Source: CAYPTB01 sp964413535
Lineage (GTDB): Bacteria > Planctomycetota > UBA1135 > GCA-002686595
Direction of reading: 5' to 3'
Length of the DNA: 64,000 bases
Assembly (NCBI GenBank): GCA_964413535.1
Contig: CAYPTB010000028.1
Span: forward strand, 39,858-103,857
Shown: positions 17,706-26,688 of the stretch, piece by piece
How positions within the stretch are numbered: the first letter of the stretch is position 1
Layout of the letters: the number at the start of each line of letters is the position of its first letter
Translations under genes and position numbers: made by a program
Notes under the pieces: generated by a model
What the model was told of the DNA's origin: nothing
The model's database searches: none
The model's input: only the letters and a program-made list of their open reading frames with translations

Positions 17706-20387
17706 CTACGGATCGATCGCGCGCGCCGGGCGGACGCCGAGGTCGTTGCTCGCCGCCTTCCCGAGCGTGTTGTAGCGGCGCGAGGAGCGCGCGAAGGACG
17801 AGACGTTCGCCCAACCGGCGCCCCGGATCGGATAGCTGCGCGCCCCCCGTGGCTCGCGCAACCCGTCTCCCGCGCGCGCGGGCACCGTGTACGACCCGTA
17901 CTCGTCGCGCACCCACTCCCACACGTTGCCGTGCACGTCGTGCAGGCCGAACGCATTGGGGCGGAAGCTCCCGACGGGCGCGTGGAACCTGAACTTGTCG
18001 AGGAGCCAGCCGTCGACTTCCCAGTCGGCCGGCGCGCCGCTGTCGCGGAACGTGGCGTCGGACAAGTCGGCCGCTCCCGACAGGGACTCCACTTCTGCGC
18101 CCGTCCACCAGGGCGTCTCCGTTCCGGCGCGCGCGCCGTACTCCCATTGCGCCTCCGTCGGCAACACGAGGCCCACGCGGCCGAGCACGCGCGTGCAGTC
18201 GAACCAGCTCACGTTCTCCACGGGGTTCTCGAGCGTGATCTTCTGCGAGCTGTCCGGACCGTAGATCGACGGATTCGAGCCCGATGCGCGCAGCCACTGG
18301 GCCTGCGTCATCTCGTACTTGGAGAGGAAGTGCGCGTCGAGCTCGACCTCGTGTACGGGTGACTCGTCCTCGAAGGCGCCGCGATCGAAGCGCTCGGCGG
18401 TAGGGTCGAGCTTCTGCGCGCCGACGCGCGCGCGACCGCCGGGGATCAGCACGAGCACGACGCCGCTCGTCTCCTCGATCACGAGGTTGCCCTTCTCGTC
18501 GCGCGTCGGCGCCTCGCCCGTCAGGAGGTGGGCGAACTCCCACAGCCCGGTGCGCGGATCGCGCCCCACGGGGAACAGGCCGAGCTGCGGCGCGAGCACG
18601 AGCCCGCCGTAGGCCGGGCAATCGTTCGGGTCGGCGATCGACTCGATCGCCTCGGACCACCGCCACACGGCGTTGGGACCCGAGATCGAGCGCTCCGCGA
18701 TCCCGAGCGCGGTCGCGAGTCGCCGCTCCACGTCCGCGAGCGGCCCGCGCTCGCGATCGACGAACGCTTCGATCTCGCCCACGAGCCCGACGAGGTGGTC
18801 GTGCTGCCAGCGATCCTCGGGCGTCGCGAAGCTCCCGCGCGGCGTGAGTGCCTCGTCCTCGTCGTCCGCGGCCGTCTCGATCGCGACGCCCGCCTTCGCG
18901 CGCAAGTCCGCCAAGTTCGCGCGGTGCTCCGCGAGCTTCGAGTCGAACGTACGCGCTTGCGCGAGCCACGCCTCGATCTCGGGCACGACCGACGGATACG
19001 GCGGCCAGAGCTCCTCGGCCTGTGCCTCGAGCTCCGCGAGCCGCGCCGCGTCGGCGAGACCGGCGACCTGCAGGAAGCGCTCCTGCGCCGCCTGCAGCGC
19101 GACGCCGCGCTCCTCCGCGATGCGCGCCTTCTCGACGGCGAGTGCGTTGGCCATGGCCAGCGCCGCGTTCTTCGCGCTCAGGCGCAACGCCGCCGCGCTC
19201 ACGATCCCGAAGGCGACCAGCACCGCGACGAGCACCGTCGTCGCGAGCGCGCGGTTGCGGCGCACCCACTTCTTGAACTGCGCCAACGCGCCGGTCTCGA
19301 ACGCCTGCACGACGCGGCCCTCGATGAACGCGCGCAGGTCCTCCGCGAGCTCGAGCATGCTCGCGTAGCGCTCCTCGCGCTCGCGCGCCATCGCCTTCTC
19401 GCAGATGGCGACGAGTTCCTCGGGCGCGTCCGGCGCTTCCTCGCGCACGGCTCGCGGCGGACCTTCTTGAACGCGCGCCCAGACCGCGTAGTTGCCGAGG
19501 TTCGCGCTCTCCGGCACGTACGGCATGTGCCCCGTGAGCAGGTGGTAGAGCATCGCGCCGACCGCGAACACGTCCGTGCGCCCGTCGATCGCCTCGACCT
19601 CGCCGCGCGCTTGCTCGGGCGACATGTAGGCGGGCGTGCCGACGACGTCCCCGTCCATCGTGACGAGCGGCGAGTCGAGATCCCCCGCTCCCCGGCGCCG
19701 ATATGTCTCCACGCGGCTGTGCAGCGGCTGCTCGGGACGGCGCACGCGGACGTCCTTCGCGTCGCGCCGGCCGAGCACGCGCGCGAGCCCCCAGTCCATC
19801 ACGTACACCTCGCCGAACCGCCCGACCATCACGTTCGACGGCTTGAGATCCCGGTGCACCACGCCCTTGTCGTGCGCGTAGGCCATGGCCTCGCAGATCT
19901 TCAGCAACACGCCGAGCGCGCGCGGGAGCGTCCAACCCGCTTCCCCCTTGGCCACGTGCCGGTACACGTCGCGCAGCGTCTCGCCGCGCACGAGCTTCAT
20001 CGTGAAGTACAGCCGGCCCTGCGGATCGAGCCCGAGCTCGTGCACGGGCACGATGCCGGGGTGGTCGAGCTGACCGGTGACCTGGGCCTCCTCGAGGAAG
20101 CGGCCGAGGCTCTTCGAGGTCGAGGCCTCGTCGTCGCCGGGCTCCGCCTCGCGGATCACCTTCATGGCGAGGTGCCGGCGCAGGTCCTCGTCCCACACGC
20201 GCAGGATCGAGCCCATGCCGCCGTGCGCGACCTCGCCCTTCAAGCGGTAGCGGGTGAACGGCGCAGGCCGCCCGGAGAGCGTCTCGATCACTTCGAACGA
20301 GCAGTCGACGCGCTCGCGCTCCGTCGGATCGACGACCGTCGCGGCCAGCGACTCGGTGCTCTCCGGCTCCTCCGAACCCTGGGCCAT
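17706..20387 (-). CDS. Ser/Thr protein kinase fused to a formylglycine-generating-enzyme-like domain
   Basis: An 893-residue membrane protein. The kinase domain spans ~46-355, with AHGGMGS for the glycine loop, AMKVI for the ATP lysine, HRDLKPSN at 178-185, DWGLA in place of DFG at 198, and GTPAYMSPEQA. A transmembrane helix lies at ~380-402. After a coiled region, a C-terminal SUMF1/FGE-like domain (~650-890) contains NPVENVSWFDCTRVLG, LPTEAQWEYGARAG and VHGNVWEWV. The paired cysteines of true formylglycine synthases are missing near the end (FARSSRRYNT), so it is likely a binding domain. It is coupled by ATGA overlap to the SDR gene upstream. Confidence 0.9.
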   Translation of the reverse strand: MAQGSEEPESTESLAATVVDPTERERVDCSFEVIETLSGRPAPFTRYRLKGEVAHGGMGSILRVWDEDLRRHLAMKVIREAEPGDDEASTSKSLGRFLEEAQVTGQLDHPGIVPVHELGLDPQGRLYFTMKLVRGETLRDVYRHVAKGEAGWTLPRALGVLLKICEAMAYAHDKGVVHRDLKPSNVMVGRFGEVYVMDWGLARVLGRRDAKDVRVRRPEQPLHSRVETYRRRGAGDLDSPLVTMDGDVVGTPAYMSPEQARGEVEAIDGRTDVFAVGAMLYHLLTGHMPYVPESANLGNYAVWARVQEGPPRAVREEAPDAPEELVAICEKAMAREREERYASMLELAEDLRAFIEGRVVQAFETGALAQFKKWVRRNRALATTVLVAVLVAFGIVSAAALRLSAKNAALAMANALAVEKARIAEERGVALQAAQERFLQVAGLADAARLAELEAQAEELWPPYPSVVPEIEAWLAQARTFDSKLAEHRANLADLRAKAGVAIETAADDEDEALTPRGSFATPEDRWQHDHLVGLVGEIEAFVDRERGPLADVERRLATALGIAERSISGPNAVWRWSEAIESIADPNDCPAYGGLVLAPQLGLFPVGRDPRTGLWEFAHLLTGEAPTRDEKGNLVIEETSGVVLVLIPGGRARVGAQKLDPTAERFDRGAFEDESPVHEVELDAHFLSKYEMTQAQWLRASGSNPSIYGPDSSQKITLENPVENVSWFDCTRVLGRVGLVLPTEAQWEYGARAGTETPWWTGAEVESLSGAADLSDATFRDSGAPADWEVDGWLLDKFRFHAPVGSFRPNAFGLHDVHGNVWEWVRDEYGSYTVPARAGDGLREPRGARSYPIRGAGWANVSSFARSSRRYNTLGKAASNDLGVRPARAIDP

Positions 20388-21121
20388 CAGATCCCCCAGG
20401 CGCCCGACACGACCAGGTTCGCGCCGTTCACGTAGCGCGCCTCGTCCGAGAGCAGGAAGCGTGCGGCCGCCACGGCGTCACCGACCTCGCCCACGTAGCC
20501 CGCCGGGATCTTGCCCTCCATCGCCTCGAGCTCGCCCTCCGGCGCGCTCCCGGAGTCGAGGAAGCCCGGCGAGATCGCGTTCACCGTGATCCCGTCCGGC
20601 GCGAGCTCCTTCGCGAACGTGCGCGTGAGCACCAGGATGCCCGTCTTCGCGATCGAGTAGGCCGTCACGTTGGGCTGCGCCTGCAGCCGATCCGCGTTCG
20701 CCATCGCGAAGTTGACGATGCGCCCGAAGCGCTGCGCGCGCATGATCGGCGCCACGACCCGCGTCGTGTAGAAGACCGGGTGCAGGTTGTGGTCGAACAT
20801 CGCGTGCCAGCCCTCGAGCGTCTCCTCGAAGATCGGCCGCCGGTGGTACGGCCCGGCGCAGTTCAAGAGCGCGTCGATGCGTCCGAAGGCGCGCATGGTC
20901 CGCTCGACGAGCTCCGCGCACACGCCCGCATCCGACACGTCGCCGTGCAGTGCGAGCCCCCGGCCGCCGCGCGCCTCGATCGCCGCGACGGTCTCGGCGC
21001 CCGCCGCGGCGCTCGTCCGGTAGCCCACCGCCACCGACCAGCCCTCCTCCGCCAGCGCGAGAGCGATGGCGCGCCCGATGCCCTTCGCCCCTCCCGTGAT
21101 CAGTGCGACGCGCTCGACCAT
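20387..21121 (-). CDS. Short-chain dehydrogenase/reductase, FabG-like
   Basis: A 244-residue classical SDR. TGGAKGIG is near the N-terminus, LLNCAGP stands for NNAG, and YSIAK carries the catalytic Tyr and Lys. ISPGFLDSG and a C-terminal VNGANLVVSGAWGI end typical of FabG-like NADP-dependent 3-oxoacyl reductases are also present. The start is placed at MVERVALITGG; the frame is open upstream but that extension shows no family similarity. The stop overlaps the kinase ATG, so the kinase is translated from the same message. Confidence 0.85.
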   Translation of the reverse strand: MVERVALITGGAKGIGRAIALALAEEGWSVAVGYRTSAAAGAETVAAIEARGGRGLALHGDVSDAGVCAELVERTMRAFGRIDALLNCAGPYHRRPIFEETLEGWHAMFDHNLHPVFYTTRVVAPIMRAQRFGRIVNFAMANADRLQAQPNVTAYSIAKTGILVLTRTFAKELAPDGITVNAISPGFLDSGSAPEGELEAMEGKIPAGYVGEVGDAVAAARFLLSDEARYVNGANLVVSGAWGI

Positions 21122-21261
21122 GCCCGAAGTCTCGCTCGACAGTCTATAGCGCGCGTCGTCATCCTTCGAACGGATCCGTCCACACGGGTGTGCCACCGTC
21201 CGCGCTCCATCTTCGCTCGGAGGCGCCTCGATCTGCTCCTCGGCGCTCGATCGATTCGCCT

Positions 21262-21858
21262 TCAGTCTCGAGCGGAGCGACGCTCGTCCGCCGCCGTGGA
21301 CGCAGCGCGCCACTCGCTGCGGAGGAGCCCGTGGACGAGTGCGTCCTGGGCCTCGCCGAACTGGAAGTAGCGCTCGCGCAGGAGACCCTCGCGCTGGAAC
21401 CCGAGGCGCTCGAGCACGCGCATGGAGGCGGTGTTGCGCGGATCGGTGTCGGCCTCGATGCGGTGGAGGTCGAGCTCCTCGAAGGCGAACCGGATCAGCG
21501 CCGGCAGAGCGCGCAGGATCAGGCCCCGGCCCCAGAACGCGCGCGCCAGCGCGAAGCCGAGCTCCGCCCGCCGGTGCTCGCGATCGATGCACGCCAGGGT
21601 GCACGTGCCGACGACTGCGCCCTCGAGCTCCACGCCCCACTGGTAGTGCGTGCCGTCGCGGAAGCCGGCATGGATCTCGTCGAGGAACGCGCGCGTCGCG
21701 GCTTCCGACGTCTGATGCGCCACGGACATGAACCGGACGACGTCGGCGTCGGAGAAGATCGCGTGCAGCGCCGGCACGTCGTCCTCCGTCAGCCCACGGA
21801 GCTGCACGCCGTCACCGCGCAACGCCGGAAGCTGGTCGCCGAGCTCTCGAGGGTTCAA
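21262..21858 (-). CDS. GNAT N-acetyltransferase (RimJ/RimL type)
   Basis: A 198-residue acetyltransferase that would transfer an acetyl group from acetyl-CoA to an amine. LRGLTEDDVPALHAIFSDAD at the N-terminus, GFALARAFWGRGLI for the CoA-binding motif and PRNTASMRVLERLGFQREG are characteristic of the RimJ/RimL-like subgroup. The probable start is the TTG (21858) that overlaps the TGA of the cupin gene upstream, which implies coupling. Substrate unknown. Confidence 0.85.
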   Translation of the reverse strand: MNPRELGDQLPALRGDGVQLRGLTEDDVPALHAIFSDADVVRFMSVAHQTSEAATRAFLDEIHAGFRDGTHYQWGVELEGAVVGTCTLACIDREHRRAELGFALARAFWGRGLILRALPALIRFAFEELDLHRIEADTDPRNTASMRVLERLGFQREGLLRERYFQFGEAQDALVHGLLRSEWRAASTAADERRSARD

Positions 21859-22217
21859 CGCGCGGCGTAGTGCTCGGCGCCGAGGAAGTGCAGCGACACG
21901 TACGGCTCCTCGCCCACGACCCAACTGTCGTGGGGCGTGGCGGGGATGTGGAACAGCTCGCCGGGCCGGAGCTCGATCACGCGGCCGTCGTCGAAGGCCG
22001 CCGTCGCCGTCCCGCTCACGACCAGCCCCACGTGCTCGACCGCGCAGCGCGTCGCTCCGGCGCCGGGCCCCACGTCCACGGACCACTTCCATCCGGGCTG
22101 ATACGTCGCTCTGCCGATCGTCACGCCGCCCAAGCGAACGATCTCGAAGCGCCCCTTCTCGAACACGCGAACCTCGTCCGGCCGTTCGAACCGCTTCAGG
22201 ATCACCGCGGAATCCAT
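21855..22217 (-). CDS. Cupin-domain protein
   Basis: A 120-residue single-domain cupin. The beta-barrel core shows HVGLVVSGTATAAFDDGR and the second motif PGELFHIPATPHDSWVVG. Metal-ligand positions (H, E, H) are only partly evident. Cupins of this size bind small metabolites or act as simple dioxygenases or isomerases. It is coupled to the GNAT gene by overlapping codons, so the two probably function together. Confidence 0.75.
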   Translation of the reverse strand: MDSAVILKRFERPDEVRVFEKGRFEIVRLGGVTIGRATYQPGWKWSVDVGPGAGATRCAVEHVGLVVSGTATAAFDDGRVIELRPGELFHIPATPHDSWVVGEEPYVSLHFLGAEHYAAR

Positions 22218-22329
22218 GGGGATCTCCTCTCTAGGGTTCCTTCACGTTCGCCAAGGGATCCCGGCGGCATCCTGGCAACCGCTCGACTCGCCGATGCCAT
22301 CCACCACGCTCTCGGTCGACGCTTCGTTC

Positions 22330-22872
22330 TCACGGCATGCCGACACCGGCCGGGAACGAGCCGCCAGTCGATTCGCCCGTCTTCAGATCCACCTCGAACG
22401 AAACCCAGGCGTCGTCGAGATCCAACGCTTCTCCCCTGAGCACGTCTCCGATCACCACCAGCGCCCGCATGCCTTCCCACGACACGCGGCGAGATTCCCA
22501 GGCCCAGCCACTTGGACCCACCGCAGTGAAGAAGATCCCTTGGTGATTGAACACCACGTGGTTGCGAGCCGGATCGCGCAAGATGCCAACGATCGCTCCC
22601 CCGAAGGTCTCGACGACGGTTTTGGCTCCCGCATCGAGGACGTAGCCACCGCCACCCGCGATCACGATCACGTGAGCTTCGTCCGGGTGGAGCTCGACGC
22701 AATCGTAGGTAGTCAGGCCGCGTGCGAAATTGCCGACCCATGGCGAGTCGTCACCGCATTCGAATTCGACGACGAGGCCTTCGGAGTGGAGCCCTTGACC
22801 GGTCGAGCTGAAGCGCAGAGCGTCCGGTCCGTAGACGGGCAAGCCTTCGAGGATGCGCATGGAGGGCTGCAT
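22330..22872 (-). CDS. Conserved-looking protein of unknown function
   Basis: A 180-residue, beta-rich soluble protein with no signal peptide. Notable segments are RILEGLPVYGPDALRFSSTG, EGLVVEF and SPWVGNFARG near the N-terminus, IVIAGGGGYVLDA and DPARNHVVFNHQGIFFTAVG in the middle. The N-terminal region resembles a hypothetical-protein family seen in diverse bacteria. I cannot name it or assign a function. A start at 22860 (MRILEG) is an equally good choice. It lies in the short-gene accessory strip. Confidence 0.6.
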   Translation of the reverse strand: MQPSMRILEGLPVYGPDALRFSSTGQGLHSEGLVVEFECGDDSPWVGNFARGLTTYDCVELHPDEAHVIVIAGGGGYVLDAGAKTVVETFGGAIVGILRDPARNHVVFNHQGIFFTAVGPSGWAWESRRVSWEGMRALVVIGDVLRGEALDLDDAWVSFEVDLKTGESTGGSFPAGVGMP

Positions 22873-23051
22873 GCCGCTCTACGGTAGCGCTCGAGATGGG
22901 CGCGTACCCGTTGCGGCGGGGCATTCTCGGGAGACCTTGTACGAGCCACCAGCGGGCGACCTGGGAGCGCTCTTCGAAGCGAACGAGTCACGTGACGCCC
23001 GCACTACCGCACGCCAGCGGTTTGGCGCATCTCGAGCTCGAGACCGCGTGA

Positions 23052-23882
23052 CTACTTCGGCTCGAACAGCCGGCGAACGGCTTCCAGCGCGGCGGGGTGA
23101 TAGATCGTCGCGTGCGTCTCGTTCGGCATCGGGAAGTAGTACCAGGTCAGGCTTGGCGACGCGGCGTTGCGCAGGGCGCCGGCGAGCTTCTGCGTCAGGT
23201 CGTCGACGTCGTCGCTGCTGCTCGCGAGGTAGAGCACCCGCTCGCGATCGTCACTGGCGCTCAGTCGGCTCGGTGCGCTCTTCACCAGCTCCCCGTCGTT
23301 CCACCACAGGCTCGGGTCGAATGCGATGTACGTGTCGAACAAGTCCGGCTCGAGGAAGAACGTCTCGACGATGAAGAGGCCCGCCAGCGATTCGCCGATG
23401 ATCGCGGTCTCGTCCGTCGTCCGATAGCGGCTCTCGACGACCGGCATCAGCTCGGAACGGATAAAGGTGCGAAAAGCCGCCGACCCGCCGACCACGGGCG
23501 CCATCTTCTTGTCTTCTTCGTTCTGAGTCGGTCCGCTGAGGTCGCGCCGCCGCTGCGTGTTCTCGATTCCGACGAGCAGGAAAGGCCGCATCGTCCCGTT
23601 CCCGACCGACACCTGCACCAAGCCGGCGACGTGGAGGAAGTCTTCGCCCATGCCGCCATCCGGCATGTACAGGACCGGGAGCCGTGTCTCGTTCGATTGG
23701 GCATAGATCGGCGGCGCGTAGACGTTGATGCGCCGAACTTCGCCGAGCACTTGCGACTCGAGCGTGAACGTCTCGCCGATGGTGAGAGGTTCCGCTTCGC
23801 TCGCAACGCGCGCGGCGTCCTGCGCGAGTGCCGGCGACGGTGCAAGGACCGCGACGAGGGCAATCGAAAGAGCAAGACTCAT
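23052..23882 (-). CDS. Exported alpha/beta-hydrolase, esterase D / enterochelin-esterase type
   Basis: A 276-residue protein with a signal peptide (MSLALSIALVAVLAPSPALA). It carries the Esterase (PF00756-type) pattern: RRINVYAPP, LPVLYMPDGG, the nucleophile elbow GESLAG with S165, and FDPSLWW. The terminal His is in NETHATIYHPA. Related enzymes hydrolyse esters of siderophores, acylated sugars or drugs. The ATG at 23882 is preferred over a TTG at 23894. It belongs to the minus-strand accessory strip. Confidence 0.85.
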   Translation of the reverse strand: MSLALSIALVAVLAPSPALAQDAARVASEAEPLTIGETFTLESQVLGEVRRINVYAPPIYAQSNETRLPVLYMPDGGMGEDFLHVAGLVQVSVGNGTMRPFLLVGIENTQRRRDLSGPTQNEEDKKMAPVVGGSAAFRTFIRSELMPVVESRYRTTDETAIIGESLAGLFIVETFFLEPDLFDTYIAFDPSLWWNDGELVKSAPSRLSASDDRERVLYLASSSDDVDDLTQKLAGALRNAASPSLTWYYFPMPNETHATIYHPAALEAVRRLFEPK

Positions 23883-24075
23883 CTGTGCATCCAAGGTGGA
23901 GAGTTGCCTCGTTCAAGGCAACGCCTAGAGCAGCGCAATCCTCGCTACTGAGTTCCATTCAGTGGTTCCGAAGTGACGGAGTGAGCGAAAGCACTGCGGA
24001 CGCCGGAGGGACTCGTCCTCGTCTCCTCAGCTGGCTCCTGGTGCTCACCGCACTCGAAACAATGCTCGGCGCACA

Positions 24076-24522
24076 TCAGTCCGGGATCTCCGCCTCCACC
24101 AGTTGCGCGAGGAGGTTCAGCGATTCCTGCCATCCGAGGTGACAAGCGTCGAGCGGAATGACGGCGGGAACACCTTCCTGGACGATGTCGAGTTCCGTCC
24201 CCACCGCGCCCTTCTTCAAGGTGATCGTGACGATCATCTCTCCGGGCAGGTTCGGGTCGTCGAACTCGTCGGTGTGGCGAATCCGTTGATTGGGCACGAG
24301 CTCGAGGTACTTGCCGCCGAACGAATGGCTCTTTCCCGACGTGTGGTTCTTGAACGACATCTTGTACGTGCCGCCAACCTTCGCCTCCAGGTGATGCACC
24401 TTCCCCGTGAATCCGTTCGGCGGCAGCCACTTCACCATCGCATCGGGATCGAGGAACGCACGGTAGATCCGCTCAGGCGGCGCCCGAAGGACGCGATGGA
24501 GCTTCACGGTGTTGGTGTTCAT
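24076..24522 (-). CDS. SRPBCC/AHSA1-family protein
   Basis: A 148-residue START-like (Bet v1 fold) protein. VLRAPPERIYRAFLDPDAM at the N-terminus, KWLPPNGFTG, YLELVPNQRIRHTDEFDD, then VTITLKKGAVGTELDIVQEG and CHLGWQESLNLLAQLVE at the C-terminus are classic for AHSA1-like single-domain proteins. They bind hydrophobic ligands and are often co-transcribed with ArsR regulators; none is recognisable here. The ATGA at 24519-24522 couples it to a short upstream reading frame. Confidence 0.85.
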   Translation of the reverse strand: MNTNTVKLHRVLRAPPERIYRAFLDPDAMVKWLPPNGFTGKVHHLEAKVGGTYKMSFKNHTSGKSHSFGGKYLELVPNQRIRHTDEFDDPNLPGEMIVTITLKKGAVGTELDIVQEGVPAVIPLDACHLGWQESLNLLAQLVEAEIPD

Positions 24523-24656
24523 GGCACGATCTCTTTCCAGCGCAGGGGCAAGGTGGCGGTCGTCGGAGTGAACAGGTTGCCGCGCGAGTCGAACGTCAGC
24601 AACGGCACGGCGTCGGCGAGATTCGTCCGCCGCTCGAAGACGGTTGGATCCTCATG
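24519..24656 (-). pseudogene. Possible C-terminal gene remnant in front of the SRPBCC gene
   Basis: The last ~45 codons of an open frame (VFERRTNLADAVPLLTFDSR, then LRWKEIVP) look protein-like and end in a TGA overlapping the ATG of the SRPBCC gene. Upstream of about 24656 the frame turns into low-quality sequence without a recognisable domain or start. It may be the tail of a lost upstream operon member. Function unknown. Confidence 0.3.
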
Positions 24657-24909
24657 GCCGGGGGGCGTGCACGTTCGCCGGTTCACCGCTTGTCTGCAAC
24701 AGGAAAGCGCTGCAGACGAAGCGGTCGCACCGCGACGGCCGTCCATTAACCGGTAGGCGCCGGTTGGATGTGGGGGATGTGGTCGGGTGTGGTCGCTCCA
24801 CGGACGATGTCGATCGGTTCCCGTGGACGTCACCGACGCAGCAGTCGCCACATCACGAGAGCGATGGTTCCTGCAACGCACGCGAGGAAGCGGCGTGTTG
24901 GACGGCCCT
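24657..24909. other. Gene-poor spacer in the accessory strip
   Basis: Together with the possible remnant this makes 387 bp without a confident gene. The only structure I see is a small inverted repeat AACCGG-TAGGCG-CCGGTT near 24749-24766. No integron attC or insertion-sequence end could be recognised. Confidence 0.4.
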
Positions 24910-25266
24910 CTACTCGGTGGGAGAGCGAGGGGGCTCTAGCCGAGAACCTCCTCCGTCGCGAAGGGCACGCAGGGCCCAGTGGAACTCGTCTTGGTTGCAC
25001 CGGTACCCGTCGCCGAGAATGCGTCCCTCCTCATCGAAGGTCGACACGTTGAACCCTTCCTCGATGTCGTTGAACCAGAGCGCACGATCCTCGTGAACGG
25101 CGACGACCCAGAAGCCTCCTCCCGGATCGCCCCACGGATGCAGTTCCCACTTGGCGGGCTCGCGCGCAACACGCAGGTAGAAAGACCGGAGGGCGTCGTC
25201 TCCGGCCTCCAACCCTTCGGCAATCAGGCGCCGAACGATTCCCAAGTCAACTGGCTCCCAGCCCAT
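24910..25266 (-). CDS. Small hypothetical protein, immunity-protein-like
   Basis: A 118-residue acidic, aromatic-rich soluble protein: IVRRLIAEGLEAGDDALRSF, then AKWELHPWGDPGGGFWVVAV, LWFNDIEEGFNVSTFD and CNQDEFHWALRAL. Size and composition resemble SUKH/Imm-type immunity proteins or other small cargo genes, but no family is recognised. The ATG at 25266 is preferred over an in-frame TTG at 25281. Confidence 0.5.
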   Translation of the reverse strand: MGWEPVDLGIVRRLIAEGLEAGDDALRSFYLRVAREPAKWELHPWGDPGGGFWVVAVHEDRALWFNDIEEGFNVSTFDEEGRILGDGYRCNQDEFHWALRALRDGGGSRLEPPRSPTE

Positions 25267-25318
25267 GCGATGGTCCGCCAAATGCGTGCAATGTCAGGCC
25301 ACCAAGGTCGGCAGGTTG

Positions 25319-26017
25319 CTAGGTGGATCTACGTTTCCAGTAGTACCAGCTGTCGACAGTCGGGACCTGCGGTGTCGGGGCGTGATCTAGATCCGATTCC
25401 TTTGCCGGTCGCCACTCGGCGTCGCGTTTCTCGCCCGGGCTCGGTGGTTGAACACTGTCGAGAAACCGCTCCTCGCACGCGCCGATCCGCTCGTAGTTTG
25501 CCTGGCACTCCATGAGTGACAGTGTGTTCGCGCCGCCGTTGTAGGCAGGATCGAGCAGCTGCACGCCGTCATCCTGCCAGAAGCACACGTGGCAGATCTC
25601 GTAGGATCCGGGCGCTTCCGCCAGGGTTCGAAAGCCACAGCAAGGGCAAGTGAAAGGTCTGGGGTTCCACCACATGGCATCCAGTGCCGTCTGCGCCGCC
25701 GCGCGAACCTCGGCCCAGCGCGGATGGCTGCGAACAGCTTCGTCGGTCCACAGCTCGGGCTGGCGCGCCTTGGTCATCGCGTCGAACAGCTCATCCACCC
25801 GCAGAAGTGAAGCGCGTTGCTCGGCGGTGCACTCGACACCGAAGTTGCCGATGAGGGCATGGACGAAGTTGTCGTAGTCGAGGGCCAGTTCGTCGGCCCG
25901 ACACGTTTCGTCTGGCTCGTAGGACAGCGCTACCTCACCTGGCGAAGCAAGAGCGCGTAGCAGATTCCGCAACTGGTTGGTGAGCCACTCTCGGTGGACT
26001 TCGGGCGTGAGATCCAT
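25319..26017 (-). CDS. CPCC-family cysteine-rich protein
   Basis: A 232-residue protein. Residues ~1-115 are helical (HREWLTNQLRNLLRALASPG). From about residue 123 comes a CPCC domain: TCPCCGFRTL, YEICHVCFWQDDG, then LLDPAYNGGANTLSL. The four-cysteine cluster probably binds zinc. CPCC proteins are found scattered among mobile or polymorphic-toxin-linked small genes, and their function is not established. The gene sits in a run of unrelated small genes, which fits that pattern. Confidence 0.75.
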   Translation of the reverse strand: MDLTPEVHREWLTNQLRNLLRALASPGEVALSYEPDETCRADELALDYDNFVHALIGNFGVECTAEQRASLLRVDELFDAMTKARQPELWTDEAVRSHPRWAEVRAAAQTALDAMWWNPRPFTCPCCGFRTLAEAPGSYEICHVCFWQDDGVQLLDPAYNGGANTLSLMECQANYERIGACEERFLDSVQPPSPGEKRDAEWRPAKESDLDHAPTPQVPTVDSWYYWKRRST

Positions 26018-26132
26018 TCGTCCAACGTCTTTCGATCAGTAGTGACCGCAGGCCGGCTGATGGCCGCCACCCTGCGTGGCGCTGGCCGTCGTGGCGTCGG
26101 ATCTCATGTAGTCTCCGCGGCGGCGGCGCTCG

Positions 26133-26555
26133 TCACGCGTCCTTTGGCGGATTCTCGGCGAACCACGCGGCGATCGCCGGCATGTTGCTCTCGAAGTCGC
26201 CCGGGATCGAGAAGTTGAGGACACCGGCGCGGCTCGAGCTGCGGTTCTCGAAGTCGTGCTTGGTACCGCCAGGCGCCAAGACGAAGGAACCCTTGGGGGC
26301 GTCGACCCAGCGCTCGCCGATCAGGAAGCTCATCGTCCCTTCGATGACGTAGAAGACGTCGTCCTCGTCGTGGGAGTGCGTCCCCGGGCCTTGGGTGTGG
26401 GGCTCGAGCCACCACTCGGAGATGGAGTACGCCTTTCGGGTCTCGCCCCCGTCGGCTTTGAAGACGGCGCGGATGCGCCCCATCGGGTAGGAGCGACCCT
26501 CGTCGGGTCGCAGGACGATGGGAGCTCGCTCTGGGGAAGGTCGCGATGGGTTCAT
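26133..26555 (-). CDS. Cupin-domain protein
   Basis: A 140-residue cupin. The first motif THSHDEDDVFYVIEGTMSFL has both His and Glu metal ligands, and the second is PKGSFVLAPGGTKHDFENRS. This is a complete single-domain cupin, likely metal-binding, of the type seen in small-molecule dioxygenases or sensors. The start MNPSRPSPERAP is chosen because the upstream extension lacks family character. Confidence 0.8.
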   Translation of the reverse strand: MNPSRPSPERAPIVLRPDEGRSYPMGRIRAVFKADGGETRKAYSISEWWLEPHTQGPGTHSHDEDDVFYVIEGTMSFLIGERWVDAPKGSFVLAPGGTKHDFENRSSSRAGVLNFSIPGDFESNMPAIAAWFAENPPKDA

Positions 26556-26688
26556 GTTGGCCACGGATCGATTCGTTGCCGGAACCGGGACGCATGCACC
26601 ACGCCACGCCGCGGACGCGCTCCCGCCGACGCAGCGCGTACGCGCAGATTCGACTGTCTCTCGAAGCCGCGTCGGACGACTTCTTCTC

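Noticed and set aside
23945..24077. 43-residue Cys-containing ORF (MCAEHCFECGEHQEP...) coupled to the SRPBCC stop
   Set aside because: The coupling and three Cys are suggestive, but the tail is low-complexity and there is no family; too weak to call a gene.
24740..24770. Integron attC site in the accessory strip
   Set aside because: Only a short inverted repeat around GGTAGGCGCC is present; the attC core sites GTTRRRY/RYYYAAC in proper arrangement were not found and no integrase gene is visible.
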